NCBI GenBank assembly: GCA_002449395.1
Contig: DKDP01000042.1
Location: forward strand, 57,980-121,979
Length of the DNA stretch: 64,000 bases
Direction: 5' to 3'
Source: Ruminococcaceae bacterium UBA6845
GTDB taxonomy: Bacteria > Bacillota > Clostridia > Oscillospirales > Acutalibacteraceae
Positions 8,227 through 16,619 of the stretch are shown here, piece by piece. The translations under genes were made by a program, and so were the position numbers. Each line of letters opens with the position of its first letter. Within the stretch, counting starts at the first letter, position 1. Under the pieces are notes generated by a model. It worked only from the letters and a program-made list of their open reading frames with translations. It did no database searches and was not told the origin of the DNA.

Positions 8227-8685
8227 TCAGTTATCCTTAAGCTCGCCGACAAGATGGCTTGTGTAAAGTATGCCGTCAAGATGATCAATCTCGTGACAGA
8301 AGCACCTTGCCTTAAGATCGGAACCTTTGTAAATGCACCATTTACCCTCACGGTTCTGTGCCTTTACCATAACGCTCTTCGGGCGTTCTGTGATACCGAA
8401 CTTTCCCGGAAGAGAAAGACAGCCCTCTTCCTCGTGCTGTAATTCGGGCGATCTGTCGGTTATCTCGGGATTGATAAGCTCAAGATAGCCGTCTCCGCAG
8501 TCCATAACAACAACTCGGCGAAGAATACCGACCTGAACGGCGGCAAGACCTGCGCCCTTTTCTTTATAAAGAGTATCCTTCATATCATCAAGCAAGGTAT
8601 AAAGCCTGTCGTCAAATTTTTCAACGGGACGGCTTTTCTTGTTGAGAATCGGATCTCCGACTTTAACAATATTTCTGATTGCCAT
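8227..8685 (-). CDS. def: Peptide deformylase
   Basis: Def is a metal hydrolase that removes the N-formyl group from nascent proteins. The three family motifs are present: GAGLAAVQVG (motif I), EEGCLSLPG (motif II, metal Cys) and CHEIDHLDG (motif III, two metal His and the catalytic Glu). I chose the ATG at 8685 (152 residues, starting MAIRNIVKVGDPIL), because this matches the usual family start. A TTG nine codons upstream would overlap priA by 4 nt. The ribosome site (AGAAAGG) is rather far from the ATG, so coupling to priA translation is likely. Confidence 0.95.
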   Translation of the reverse strand: MAIRNIVKVGDPILNKKSRPVEKFDDRLYTLLDDMKDTLYKEKGAGLAAVQVGILRRVVVMDCGDGYLELINPEITDRSPELQHEEEGCLSLPGKFGITERPKSVMVKAQNREGKWCIYKGSDLKARCFCHEIDHLDGILYTSHLVGELKDN

Positions 8686-8708
8686 TTTATGACCGAACCT
8701 TTCTGAAA

Positions 8709-11156
8709 TCAAATTATATTTTCGGGATTAATATCTATATAAACGGATACGTCTCCGAATACTCTGTCCGATCCGACCTTTTTCAGCAGATCGCTCATCA
8801 AAGCTCTGAATCGCTTTGAATTTTTACATTTGAGTATCAGTCTGTATCTGAATTTATTGCTGATTTTTGAAACTCTCGCCGTCATCGGTCCGAGAGCAAT
8901 TATTTTCTGGTCGCTGTAATTGCCGCTAAGCTCTTTTTTGAGCATATCGGTAAATTTCTGCGAAGCCGACCGAACCTTAGCCTCATTCTCTCCGACAAAG
9001 CCGACAAGACAAATGTCGCAGTAAGGCGGATAGATAAGCAGCTTTCTTGTTTTCAGCTCATCTTTAAAGAATGTGTCGTAATCCTGCCTTGCGGCGATTT
9101 GAATCACATCGTTTTCGGGATTGCAGGTCTGTATAACCGCAGTTCCCTCATATTTTCCTCTTCCCGCTCTGCCGACAACCTGCGTCAAGAGATCAAAGGT
9201 TCTCTCCTGGCTTCTGAAATCGTCGTTATTCAGCTGCTGATCGGCATTTATAACGCCGACAAGGGTGACGTTTTCAAAATCAAGACCCTTGGCAACCATC
9301 TGAGTTCCGAGGAGGATATCATATTTGCCGTCGGAAAAATCCTTCAGCTTGTTTTCGTGGGAGTAACGTCCCATTGTGCTGTCCGCATCCATTCGCAAAA
9401 TTCTTGCATTCGGAAAAATTGCGGAAAGCTCGTCCTCAATTTTCTGCGTTCCCGTTCCCGAATATCTGACATCGTGCGATCCGCACTCGGGACAGGTGTC
9501 GGTAAACGGTTCGGAATAACCGCAGTAATGGCACATAAGTCTGCCGTTAGCGTGGTGATAAGTCATTGAAATACTGCACGACGGGCAGGTCATAACGTGT
9601 CCGCACGCCTTGCATTCCGCAAAGGTATTATAGCCCCTGCGGTTGATTAAAAGAATCGACTGTCTGCCGTTATCGAGGTTGTATTGCAGTCTGTTTTTCA
9701 GCTCCTCACTGAAATTTGACGATTGAGACAGTGCGTCGGTGAGCATATCGACAATTCTTACATTGGGAAGCTCCGAGCTTGAATATCTTTTCGTCAGACG
9801 GTTTATCGTGTACTGCCCCGACATCGCTTTCGCATAGGTCTCAATACTCGGTGTTGCGCTCGAAAACACCAGCAACGCCTTATGGTAGGCGCATCGAAAA
9901 CGAGCGACATCCTTTGCGCTGTATCTCGGCGTCTGTTCGGATTTGTATGTATGCTCCTGCTCCTCGTCGATTATTATAAGACCGATATTTTCAAGCGGAG
10001 CAAAAACAGCACTCCTTGTGCCGACAACGATTCGGACATTTTCATTGTGTACCCGTTTCCACTCGTCAAGCCGCTGACCCGCCGACAGGGCGCTGTGAAA
10101 GACGGCAACCTCTTTGCCGTAGCGGTTCATAAAGAGATTCAGTGTCTGTGGTGTCAGAGCAATCTCGGGCACCATTACTATAACGTTTTTACCTCTTTCT
10201 AGCATCTCGTCTATAAGACGGAGATATACCATCGTCTTACCGCTTCCCGTAACGCCGTAGAGCAAGGTTGCTCCGCCTTTACCGTCGGAATACTGCCTGA
10301 GCATATTCCGAAAAGCCGTCTGTTGCTCGCCATTGAGAATTATTTCTTTCTTTTCGGGAACAACAGTCTTATTTTCGTAGGGATCACGGTAAACCTCATT
10401 TTCAAAGATTTCGACAAGTCCTTTTTTTGCAAGCGCCTGAATAACCGACGGTGTAAAGCCTGTGAAATAGCATACCTCCTTAACAGAGGCAGTTCCGATA
10501 TCGCTGAGAATATTCAAAACCTCAAGCTGTTTTTTTGTCAGCTTTTCACTCGTTTCAATAAGTTCTCTGCCGCTTTCGGTCAATCGGACTGTTTTAACGG
10601 TCAGATCACCCGTTCTTCTTGCGGAATCATAATTCCTTACAAGAAGTCCTTTCTTTGCCATATCCTCAAGCAGTGACAGTTCGGGCGAAAATCCGAGTTT
10701 TTTTAGCAGTTTTTCACCCTCGACATAGCCTTTTTGAGTGCTGAGAAAAGAATAAATCTGCTTTTCTCGGTCATCACAGCCGCCGGTATCGGCGTCGGGA
10801 GCCGCCATATAGGTGGTAAGCGTTCGGTGACACATTCCTGACGGAAGAACCGCCTTTGCAGCCTCAAAATATGTGCAAAAGGTTCTTTCACGGAGCCATT
10901 CGACAAGTTTAAGCATCTCACTGTTTAAAACAGGTGCTTTGTCGATAACCTGTGAAATCTTTTTAAGCCCTTTTTCGCCGTTACGCTCGGCAACGGAAAG
11001 GACAATGCCTTGGCGGCATCTGTTTCCCCTGCCGAAAGGCACGAGAACACGACAGCCGGGCATACAGTTTTCATCATTCAGGAGGTAACTGAACGGCTTG
11101 TCAAACGAAAACGCTGAGTTTTCAACGGCAACAGCCGCAATCTTTTCGACAGACAT
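8709..11156 (-). CDS. priA: Primosomal helicase PriA
   Basis: PriA is a 3'-5' helicase that restarts stalled replication forks by loading the primosome. The 815-residue protein has the N-terminal 3'BD and winged-helix regions. Walker A is LLYGVTGSGKTM and Walker B is IIDEEQEHTYK. A zinc-binding module with eight cysteines in CxxC pairs follows (CKACGHVMTCPSC, later CHYCG and CPECG). Helicase motifs such as VVGRAGRG lie in the C-terminal lobe. The SD GGAGG is 5 nt from the ATG. It sits between rpoZ and def. The coaBC gene that usually stands between rpoZ and priA in Bacillus is absent. Confidence 0.96.
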   Translation of the reverse strand: MSVEKIAAVAVENSAFSFDKPFSYLLNDENCMPGCRVLVPFGRGNRCRQGIVLSVAERNGEKGLKKISQVIDKAPVLNSEMLKLVEWLRERTFCTYFEAAKAVLPSGMCHRTLTTYMAAPDADTGGCDDREKQIYSFLSTQKGYVEGEKLLKKLGFSPELSLLEDMAKKGLLVRNYDSARRTGDLTVKTVRLTESGRELIETSEKLTKKQLEVLNILSDIGTASVKEVCYFTGFTPSVIQALAKKGLVEIFENEVYRDPYENKTVVPEKKEIILNGEQQTAFRNMLRQYSDGKGGATLLYGVTGSGKTMVYLRLIDEMLERGKNVIVMVPEIALTPQTLNLFMNRYGKEVAVFHSALSAGQRLDEWKRVHNENVRIVVGTRSAVFAPLENIGLIIIDEEQEHTYKSEQTPRYSAKDVARFRCAYHKALLVFSSATPSIETYAKAMSGQYTINRLTKRYSSSELPNVRIVDMLTDALSQSSNFSEELKNRLQYNLDNGRQSILLINRRGYNTFAECKACGHVMTCPSCSISMTYHHANGRLMCHYCGYSEPFTDTCPECGSHDVRYSGTGTQKIEDELSAIFPNARILRMDADSTMGRYSHENKLKDFSDGKYDILLGTQMVAKGLDFENVTLVGVINADQQLNNDDFRSQERTFDLLTQVVGRAGRGKYEGTAVIQTCNPENDVIQIAARQDYDTFFKDELKTRKLLIYPPYCDICLVGFVGENEAKVRSASQKFTDMLKKELSGNYSDQKIIALGPMTARVSKISNKFRYRLILKCKNSKRFRALMSDLLKKVGSDRVFGDVSVYIDINPENII

Positions 11157-11188
11157 TTTTTACCTCCGTTAAAATTAATTTTCAGATA

Positions 11189-11422
11189 TTAAAGATCCTT
11201 GATCTCGTCGGGCTCTACAATCTCATACTTGTTGTTGAGAATCTCATCAAGAGCAATGCTTACAGGCTTCTCAACAAGGATGATTCCGTCCTCTTCTGCC
11301 TCTTCGGAAATTTCTCTTGCGCGCTTAGCTGTTGCTCTTACAAGAGAATAACGGCTGATGTGATTTGAAAGCACGGAGCTCAAATCGGGATTGAATTTGA
11401 AATTTTTGTTCTGATCAAACAT
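11189..11422 (-). CDS. rpoZ: RNA polymerase omega subunit
   Basis: Omega is a small subunit that helps assemble RNA polymerase around beta-prime. The start at 11422 gives 77 residues. It contains the family core SRYSLVRATAKRAREI and the C-terminal KPVSIALDEI segment. The ATG overlaps the gmk stop (ATGTTTGA), with GAGG upstream inside gmk, so translation is coupled. A longer frame from 11437 adds five residues but has no better ribosome site. The gmk-rpoZ pair is widely conserved. Confidence 0.93.
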   Translation of the reverse strand: MFDQNKNFKFNPDLSSVLSNHISRYSLVRATAKRAREISEEAEEDGIILVEKPVSIALDEILNNKYEIVEPDEIKDL

Positions 11423-12029
11423 TTTTACATACCTCACTTAAAAAAATATTACATCTGCTTACTTTGTGCTTTTCAGCATTAATAATGGTTTTTATATCGT
11501 CAACGGCGTCCTGAAGATCGTCGTTGATAACAACATAATCATATTCGTTGCGGCATCTTTCAATCTCATTGAAAGCAATTTTGAGTCTGCGGAGAACGTC
11601 CTCCTCATCCTCACTGCCACGGTCACGAAGCCGCTTTTCAAGTATCTGCATACTCGGCGGCATAATAAATATACTGACGGTGTCGGGATACATTTTTCTG
11701 ATATTGCCGGCTCCCTCAACGTCAATTTTCAAAATAACAATATGTCCGTCCTCAAGCCATTTATCGACGGGTCCCTTCGGTGTTCCGTAGTAGTTGACGC
11801 CGTAACGTGCATACTCAAGCAGTTCGCCGTTTTCAACCGCATCGAGGAAGTCCTCTTCGCTGACAAACATATAATCTATTCCGTCGGTTTCACCGTCTCT
11901 CGGCTTTCTCGTTGTCATTGAGACCGATTTTGTGATATCAAAATCCGATTTGAAAAGTTCGGAGATAACCGTATCCTTTCCCGAACCTGCGGGACCCGAA
12001 AGAACAACCAACATTCCGTTATTCTTCAT
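11415..12029 (-). CDS. gmk: Guanylate kinase
   Basis: Gmk converts GMP to GDP with ATP. With the start at 12029 the product has 204 residues, the normal length. It shows the P-loop LSGPAGSGKDT, the GMP-binding TTRKPRDGETDG segment and the YGTPKGPV motif. The start codon lies inside the acidic tail of remA, where runs of GAG and GAT codons provide the GGAGG ribosome site. A frame from 12077 is longer but would place extra residues before the conserved beta strand. Confidence 0.95.
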   Translation of the reverse strand: MKNNGMLVVLSGPAGSGKDTVISELFKSDFDITKSVSMTTRKPRDGETDGIDYMFVSEEDFLDAVENGELLEYARYGVNYYGTPKGPVDKWLEDGHIVILKIDVEGAGNIRKMYPDTVSIFIMPPSMQILEKRLRDRGSEDEEDVLRRLKIAFNEIERCRNEYDYVVINDDLQDAVDDIKTIINAEKHKVSRCNIFLSEVCKNV

Positions 12030-12288
12030 CGTCCTCATCCTCCTCATAGTCCTTATCTTCATCAAGCCTGTTGGCAACGGTTTCTGCCTGCAAATATGTA
12101 AGAATTACCTGATCGCAGTCGGTGATTATAACCGCACGGGTACGTCTGCCGTGAGTTGCGTCGATAAGCGTACCCTTTTCCTTACAGTCCTGAACAATTC
12201 TTTTGATCGGGGCTGATTCGGGGCTGACGATTGCAATAATCCTGTCCGCATTAACCATATTGCCGAAACCGATATTGATAAGCTTCAT
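12019..12288 (-). CDS. remA: Extracellular matrix/biofilm regulator RemA
   Basis: This is an 89-residue protein of the RemA (DUF370) family. In Bacillus subtilis RemA is a DNA-binding activator of biofilm matrix and osmoprotection genes. It begins MKLINIGFGNMVNADRI and contains DATHGRRTRAVIITD, both diagnostic. The last 14 residues are strongly acidic (DEDKDYEEDEDDEE), longer than the compact core. The codons of this tail also form the ribosome site of gmk. The order yicC-remA-gmk-rpoZ is conserved in Firmicutes. The regulatory role in this organism is inference from the family. Confidence 0.93.
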   Translation of the reverse strand: MKLINIGFGNMVNADRIIAIVSPESAPIKRIVQDCKEKGTLIDATHGRRTRAVIITDCDQVILTYLQAETVANRLDEDKDYEEDEDDEE

Positions 12289-12300
12289 TATCTCACCCCG

Positions 12301-13179
12301 TTATTCGATATTCTGAACCTGCTCACGGATCTTTTCAACCTCCGACTTGATTTCAAGAACACGTCTTGCAATTTCAACGTCGTTAGCCTTTGATCCGATT
12401 GTATTAGCCTCACGGTTAATTTCCTGAACAAGGAAGTCCATCTTCCTGCCGATAGCCTCCGTTGCATTGAAGAAGTCCTTGAGCTGTGAAATGTGACTTC
12501 TCAGGCGAACCGTTTCCTCCGCAACGGCAATTTTATCCGCATAAATAGCCGCCTCGGTGAGAAGTCTCGTTTCCTCAACGTGGATATCGCCGAGGAGCTC
12601 CTGCATTCTTGCAAGTAATTTATCGTTATATTCCTTAACGGTCTCGGGCGAGCGTTTCTCGACAAACTCAACGTAGGAAAGAATGAGATCGGCTCTTGAA
12701 ACGATATCGTCACGCAGCTTTTCTCCCTCGACCTCACGCATCCTGACGAACTTTTCAACTGCTTTTTCCACAACGGTCTTAACTGCGTTCCAGATTCTGT
12801 CCTCATCTGCCTCCGCCTTACGGATTACAAGAACGTCGTTCATTCTTGCAAGCAGACCCGCATCGAGATTATTCTTTATTCCGTAGGTCTCCGAAAGCTC
12901 ATTGAACGCCTTAACATAACCGTCGGCAAGCGATTTATTGACCTCGACGACAACAGTATCGTCCTCAAGATTGTCCACCGAAACATAACACTCGATCTTA
13001 CCTCTTGAAACCTTGGACTGAATAAATGATTTCAGCTTTTCGTCAAGGAATCCGTAATTTCTCGGAACTCTTGAAGAAAAATCAAAATATCTGTGATTAA
13101 CGCTTTTGATCTCAACGGTAATGTTCATACCGTCGATCATTTCTTGACTACGACCGTATCCGGTCATACTTTTAACCAT
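12301..13179 (-). CDS. yicC: YicC-family endoribonuclease
   Basis: This is a 292-residue protein of the YicC/YloC family, which has been reported to act as an endoribonuclease on RNAs, including small RNAs in E. coli. It begins with the diagnostic MVKSMTGYGR, has the EIKSVNHRYFD segment near residue 26, and ends in the conserved DUF1732 C-terminal helical domain (FLVQEINREANTIGSKAND). The upstream ribosome site is weak. It directly precedes remA (12 nt), the standard Firmicute arrangement. Confidence 0.94.
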   Translation of the reverse strand: MVKSMTGYGRSQEMIDGMNITVEIKSVNHRYFDFSSRVPRNYGFLDEKLKSFIQSKVSRGKIECYVSVDNLEDDTVVVEVNKSLADGYVKAFNELSETYGIKNNLDAGLLARMNDVLVIRKAEADEDRIWNAVKTVVEKAVEKFVRMREVEGEKLRDDIVSRADLILSYVEFVEKRSPETVKEYNDKLLARMQELLGDIHVEETRLLTEAAIYADKIAVAEETVRLRSHISQLKDFFNATEAIGRKMDFLVQEINREANTIGSKANDVEIARRVLEIKSEVEKIREQVQNIE

Positions 13180-13196
13180 ATCAAACCAACTTCCGA

Positions 13197-13565
13197 TTAT
13201 TTATTTTTACAGCAATGCCCTGCCAAAAGCTCGGGAATTTCGCCCTCGGGAACGTTATCGCCGTTATTTTTAAATCCGAGATTCTCGGCAACATTTTTGC
13301 CCTTTGCCGCCTTGAAATACGCTATATATGCGCCTCTGTTTGCTCCGTAATTAAGCGAGCTTCTTATAAAACCCTCAACCGTTTCATCGTCCGAATCCGT
13401 AACGATTTCCACAATCTCCATCGTATAACCGTTGACACGGAAAACAGAAAATCCGCATTCCTGCTCCGAATTGCTCATATCGTAACCGATGTAGCCGTTC
13501 AGGGAGCTGTCAAGGCAATAAGGCTCGGGCAGTTTATCATAATTAACGGGTGAAAATTTAATCAT
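13197..13565 (-). CDS. Small GNAT-fold-like protein (122 aa)
   Basis: I do not recognise a named family. The 122-residue protein has a pattern like a short GNAT acetyltransferase core. A strand region (GFSVFRVNGYTMEIVEIV) is followed by an acidic turn, a helix (ETVEGFIRSSLNYGANRG), another strand (AYIAYF) and the closing NLGFKNNG, which resembles the usual LGF near the end of GNATs. A normal acetyl-CoA loop (Q/RxxGxG/A) is not evident, so it may not acetylate. The tail HCCKNK has adjacent cysteines. The SD GAGGTG is 5 nt from the ATG. It lies between rluB (8 nt) and yicC (17 nt), so it is an operon member not found there in Bacillus. Confidence 0.7.
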   Translation of the reverse strand: MIKFSPVNYDKLPEPYCLDSSLNGYIGYDMSNSEQECGFSVFRVNGYTMEIVEIVTDSDDETVEGFIRSSLNYGANRGAYIAYFKAAKGKNVAENLGFKNNGDNVPEGEIPELLAGHCCKNK

Positions 13566-13573
13566 AATCCACC

Positions 13574-14317
13574 TCAGAATTTGTTGACTTTCATACCCGA
13601 TGAAACCATCAGCTTATGAACCTCGTCCTCGGTGAGCTCTCTCCACTTGCCGGGATGCAGCATTCCGAGCTTGAGCGAACCCATTGACGTTCTTTTAAGT
13701 CTCGCAACCTCAAGACCGAGCGCTTCGCACATCTTTCTGATCTGACGGTTCCTGCCCTCATAAAGAACAATTTCAAGAACTACACGGTTGTCCTGCTTTT
13801 CAATTATGTGTGCATCGGCAGGCGCCGTAATTCTTCCGTCGATTTCCATTCCCGTGGCAAACGCAGTAAGCATTTCCTCGGTAACATCGGGTCTGACGGT
13901 AACTCGGTAGGTTTTCGGTATATGCTTGGACGGATGGGTCATATGATTTGCAAATTCGCCGTCATTTGTCATCAGCAGAAGTCCTTCGGAGTCCTTGTCA
14001 AGTCTGCCGACAGGATAAACCCTTGCACCGACGTCGGAGACAAGCTCCGCAACGCACTTTCGACCCATTTCATCATCCATCGTTGTAATAAAGCCTCTCG
14101 GCTTATTCAGCATAATGTAATAGTGCTTTTTGTTAGCGGCAATTTTCCTGCCGCTGACGGTTACGGTGTCGTGCCTCGGGCTGACCTTATCGCCGATCTC
14201 GGCGACCTTTCCGTTAACCTTTACCTTACCCTGAGCGATAAGCTCCTCCGCCTTGCGGCGTGAAGCAACGGCGCACATTGAAAGGTATTTTTGAAGCCTG
14301 ATTCTATCATCAGTCAT
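13574..14317 (-). CDS. rluB: 23S rRNA pseudouridine synthase, RluB type
   Basis: This enzyme isomerises uridine to pseudouridine in rRNA (RluB makes U2605 in E. coli). The 247-residue protein has an N-terminal S4 RNA-binding domain (about 5-60, RLQKYLSMCAVASRRKAEE). The catalytic motif is GRLDKDSEGLLLMTNDG, with the essential Asp in RLD. The EGRNRQIRKM motif near the C-terminus completes the RsuA/RluB/E/F family. Its start overlaps the end of the carboxypeptidase gene by 8 nt. Close to dacF and scpAB, as in Bacillus. The exact rRNA position modified is inferred from the family. Confidence 0.92.
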   Translation of the reverse strand: MTDDRIRLQKYLSMCAVASRRKAEELIAQGKVKVNGKVAEIGDKVSPRHDTVTVSGRKIAANKKHYYIMLNKPRGFITTMDDEMGRKCVAELVSDVGARVYPVGRLDKDSEGLLLMTNDGEFANHMTHPSKHIPKTYRVTVRPDVTEEMLTAFATGMEIDGRITAPADAHIIEKQDNRVVLEIVLYEGRNRQIRKMCEALGLEVARLKRTSMGSLKLGMLHPGKWRELTEDEVHKLMVSSGMKVNKF

Positions 14318-15431
14318 TAAATAATCTCTCCTTAATTTTTAAGAAAAAGCCTTTTTCTTCCTGTTTTTTACTGTTCACGGCAACATTGCCGTAAGCGGTT
14401 ATATCGGTTGTACCGATCAAATTTCCGTCAAAGAAATATCTGACCTCACCGAGCTTATCACCCTTTTTTACAGGCGCATAAACAAAGCGGTCGATAAGCA
14501 CATTTTGCGTGACCTTGCTTTTGTCAATTCCGCTGAAAATCAAAGGCTCTGAATCAATCCTTAAATTTTCAACATTTCCACCGACAACGTTTACCGTGCT
14601 CGGGATTTCAGCTTTAATTTCGGACTTTTCAATCGTCGAAAATCCGTAATCAAGCATATTCCTGTGATCGTTCCAGTCGCCCGGTGCGTTCAGCGTAACG
14701 GCAACCAGACCTACGCCGTCGTTTTCGGCATATGAAACAAGACATCTGCCGCTTTTCTTCGTAAAGCCCGTTTTAATTCCGAGAGCATATTTATAGCTGC
14801 TCAAAAGCCTGTTATGATTATACAAAGTGCGCCTATACGGCGGATTTCCGTAGCTGAGCGTTGCCTTTTTTGAGGAACACACAGCCCTGATAACAGGATT
14901 TTTAACAGCGTATCTGCCCAGTAAAGCCATATCGTACGCAGTCGAATAATGCTCGTCGTTATCAAGTCCCGACGGAGTGACAAAATTGGTATTATTCATA
15001 CCGATTTCCCTTGCTTTCTTGTTCATCAGCTTTGCAAAGTTTTCAACATTTCCACCGAGATAACAGGCGGTCACGTTTGCCGCATCATTGCCCGACGGCA
15101 AAAGCATACCGTATATGAGCTCATTCAAGGACACGCTGTCGCCGGGAAGAAGCCCCATTGAGGTCCCCTCCACCTGAATCATATTCTTTGAAACGACAAT
15201 TTCATCCTGCAATCTGCCTGATTCGGCGGCAAGCAAGGACGTCATAATCTTGGTTGTGCTTGCCATCGAATGTTCCTTATATGCGTTTTTTTGAAAGATA
15301 ACCTCACCGGTCTGTTCGGAAATGAGCACGGCACATTCCGCAGATACATCACTTCCGTCAAGCGCACCGACACTAACCGTCATCATACAAAAAACAGTCA
15401 GAAAAAGCAGTATTTTTTTTAGCATATCCAT
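14310..15431 (-). CDS. D-alanyl-D-alanine carboxypeptidase (DacF/DacB-like, penicillin-binding)
   Basis: This is a secreted serine peptidase that trims the terminal D-Ala from peptidoglycan. The 373-residue protein has a signal peptide (KKILLFLTVFCMMTVSVGA). The active-site motifs are SxxK in MASTTKIM, SGN in LPSGNDAANV, and KTG in IKTGFTKKSG. A C-terminal beta domain (PBP5_C-like, from about 275) follows. Its neighbours ytfJ and the scp genes resemble the region of sporulation carboxypeptidases DacB/DacF in Bacillus, so a spore-cortex role is plausible. The initiation region lies in a 9-bp hairpin (15429-15465). ATG at 15431 or 15425 are both possible starts. Confidence 0.9.
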   Translation of the reverse strand: MDMLKKILLFLTVFCMMTVSVGALDGSDVSAECAVLISEQTGEVIFQKNAYKEHSMASTTKIMTSLLAAESGRLQDEIVVSKNMIQVEGTSMGLLPGDSVSLNELIYGMLLPSGNDAANVTACYLGGNVENFAKLMNKKAREIGMNNTNFVTPSGLDNDEHYSTAYDMALLGRYAVKNPVIRAVCSSKKATLSYGNPPYRRTLYNHNRLLSSYKYALGIKTGFTKKSGRCLVSYAENDGVGLVAVTLNAPGDWNDHRNMLDYGFSTIEKSEIKAEIPSTVNVVGGNVENLRIDSEPLIFSGIDKSKVTQNVLIDRFVYAPVKKGDKLGEVRYFFDGNLIGTTDITAYGNVAVNSKKQEEKGFFLKIKERLFND

Positions 15432-15465
15432 CACCCGCCGTATATAAATATATGCTCGGGTGATG
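15429..15465 (-). promoter_or_regulatory. Hairpin sequestering the start of the carboxypeptidase gene
   Basis: On the minus strand CATCACCCG pairs perfectly over 9 bp with CGGGTGATG. The loop is A/T-rich and can itself pair (ATATA/TATAT). The 3' arm contains the only ribosome-site-like sequence (GGCGGGTG) and the first ATG. There is no U-tract, so a terminator is unlikely. A translational control role is inference. Confidence 0.5.
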
Positions 15466-15472
15466 TTATTTA

Positions 15473-15889
15473 TTATTCCTCGGTAAAAACGGAATCGTCC
15501 TTATCGTCTTTCTTGTCGCCGTTGAACTTATTAACGATATCGCCGACCTTATTAACAACATCGGGAACCATACCGATAATTCTCTCTGCCGAGCTCTCAG
15601 AACCCTCGCAGATGTACTTAACGCTAACCTCGCCCTTATTGATTACAAGGAAAGCAACGGGCGAAATTGTAACGCCTGCTCCGCCGCATCCGCCGAAAAG
15701 CTCCTTTGTGCTCTTTGACGGGAAGTCGGAACCGCCCGAAGCAAAGCCGTATGTTACCTTAGAGATCGGAATAACCTTGATTCCGTCGCCTGCGTCGATA
15801 GGATCGCCGATAATTGTCTGACAATCGACCATATCCTTGATCTTATCAATTGTTGTTGCAAGAATTCCTGATGCTGACTGATCTTTCAT
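15473..15889 (-). CDS. ytfJ: Sporulation protein YtfJ (GerW family)
   Basis: This is a 138-residue protein of the GerW/YtfJ family, found in forespores and involved in germination in Bacillus. It has the family signature GDPIDAGDGIKVIPISKVTYGF near residue 33 and a Gly-rich centre (FGGCGGAGVTISPVAFLVI). The C-terminal tail is acidic (DKKDDKDDSVFTEE). No signal peptide is seen. It lies between the DUF2953 gene and the carboxypeptidase. In Bacillus, ytfJ and the DUF2953 gene ytfI are also neighbours, which supports both calls. Confidence 0.93.
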   Translation of the reverse strand: MKDQSASGILATTIDKIKDMVDCQTIIGDPIDAGDGIKVIPISKVTYGFASGGSDFPSKSTKELFGGCGGAGVTISPVAFLVINKGEVSVKYICEGSESSAERIIGMVPDVVNKVGDIVNKFNGDKKDDKDDSVFTEE

Positions 15890-15924
15890 AGTTTAGTCCG
15901 CCTTTCTTTTTAGTAACTGTTCCG

Positions 15925-16602
15925 TTATTTGGAAGTTACATTATTTTTTGTTGATTTATTATTTGAAATAACAACTTTTAAAAGCTGTTTCAATAAACTG
16001 AATACAAGTGCTATTCCCGCATTAATCAAAGCCCTTGGGATAAAAGCGGTTTTCGTCACAAACGAAACGGTTGTTTTTTCACCGCAATAATCGGCAAAAA
16101 CATTGGCTTTATAATCTTTAACTTTCATATTCGAGCAGATGAATCCGAGCGACGGATAAAGCGCCGCACAAACCTTGCCGTACTTGATCGCAGTTGCCGC
16201 AGCATCATCCTCGGTAATATGAATGTCGAGATGAAATTTCTTAATTATGACCGCACGCTTGATGAACCGAACTGAAAATCTTTTGAGTGCTCCGACGCAG
16301 TTATTTATAAGTTCAATAACACCCGACAGACCCTGATTATTATAAAACGTCTTGAGAAAGTTCTCTTTCTTGGGCTTCGGCTTTTCTTCCTTTTTCTCTT
16401 CGGGTTTCTCCTCTTTCTTCTCCTCCTTGGGCTTCTCCTCTTTTTTCTTCTTTTCGGGGAAAGGATAAAGAGTAAATTTAAGGAATAACCAAGAGACCTT
16501 GCATCTTACTGCATCGGTATATTCAAGATCAAGAACGACAGGGATACTCAGAACAATTATAAAAAAAGCAATTATTCCGAGGATTATGTATAAGGCTGTC
16601 AT
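15925..16602 (-). CDS. DUF2953 membrane-associated protein (YtfI-like)
   Basis: This 225-residue protein has a single N-terminal membrane helix (TALYIILGIIAFFIIVLSIP). It is followed by VSWLFLKFTLYPFP, a segment typical of DUF2953 proteins. A highly charged Lys/Glu/Pro linker of about 35 residues (about 51-84) is built from KEEKPEE-type units. The C-terminal half contains the conserved DUF2953 region. The function is unknown. The gene precedes ytfJ as in Bacillus (ytfI-ytfJ), suggesting a part in the sporulation envelope. The SD GGAGG is 7 nt from the ATG. Confidence 0.85.
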   Translation of the reverse strand: MTALYIILGIIAFFIIVLSIPVVLDLEYTDAVRCKVSWLFLKFTLYPFPEKKKKEEKPKEEKKEEKPEEKKEEKPKPKKENFLKTFYNNQGLSGVIELINNCVGALKRFSVRFIKRAVIIKKFHLDIHITEDDAAATAIKYGKVCAALYPSLGFICSNMKVKDYKANVFADYCGEKTTVSFVTKTAFIPRALINAGIALVFSLLKQLLKVVISNNKSTKNNVTSK

Positions 16603-16619
16603 TCAATCACCTCCGTGGT

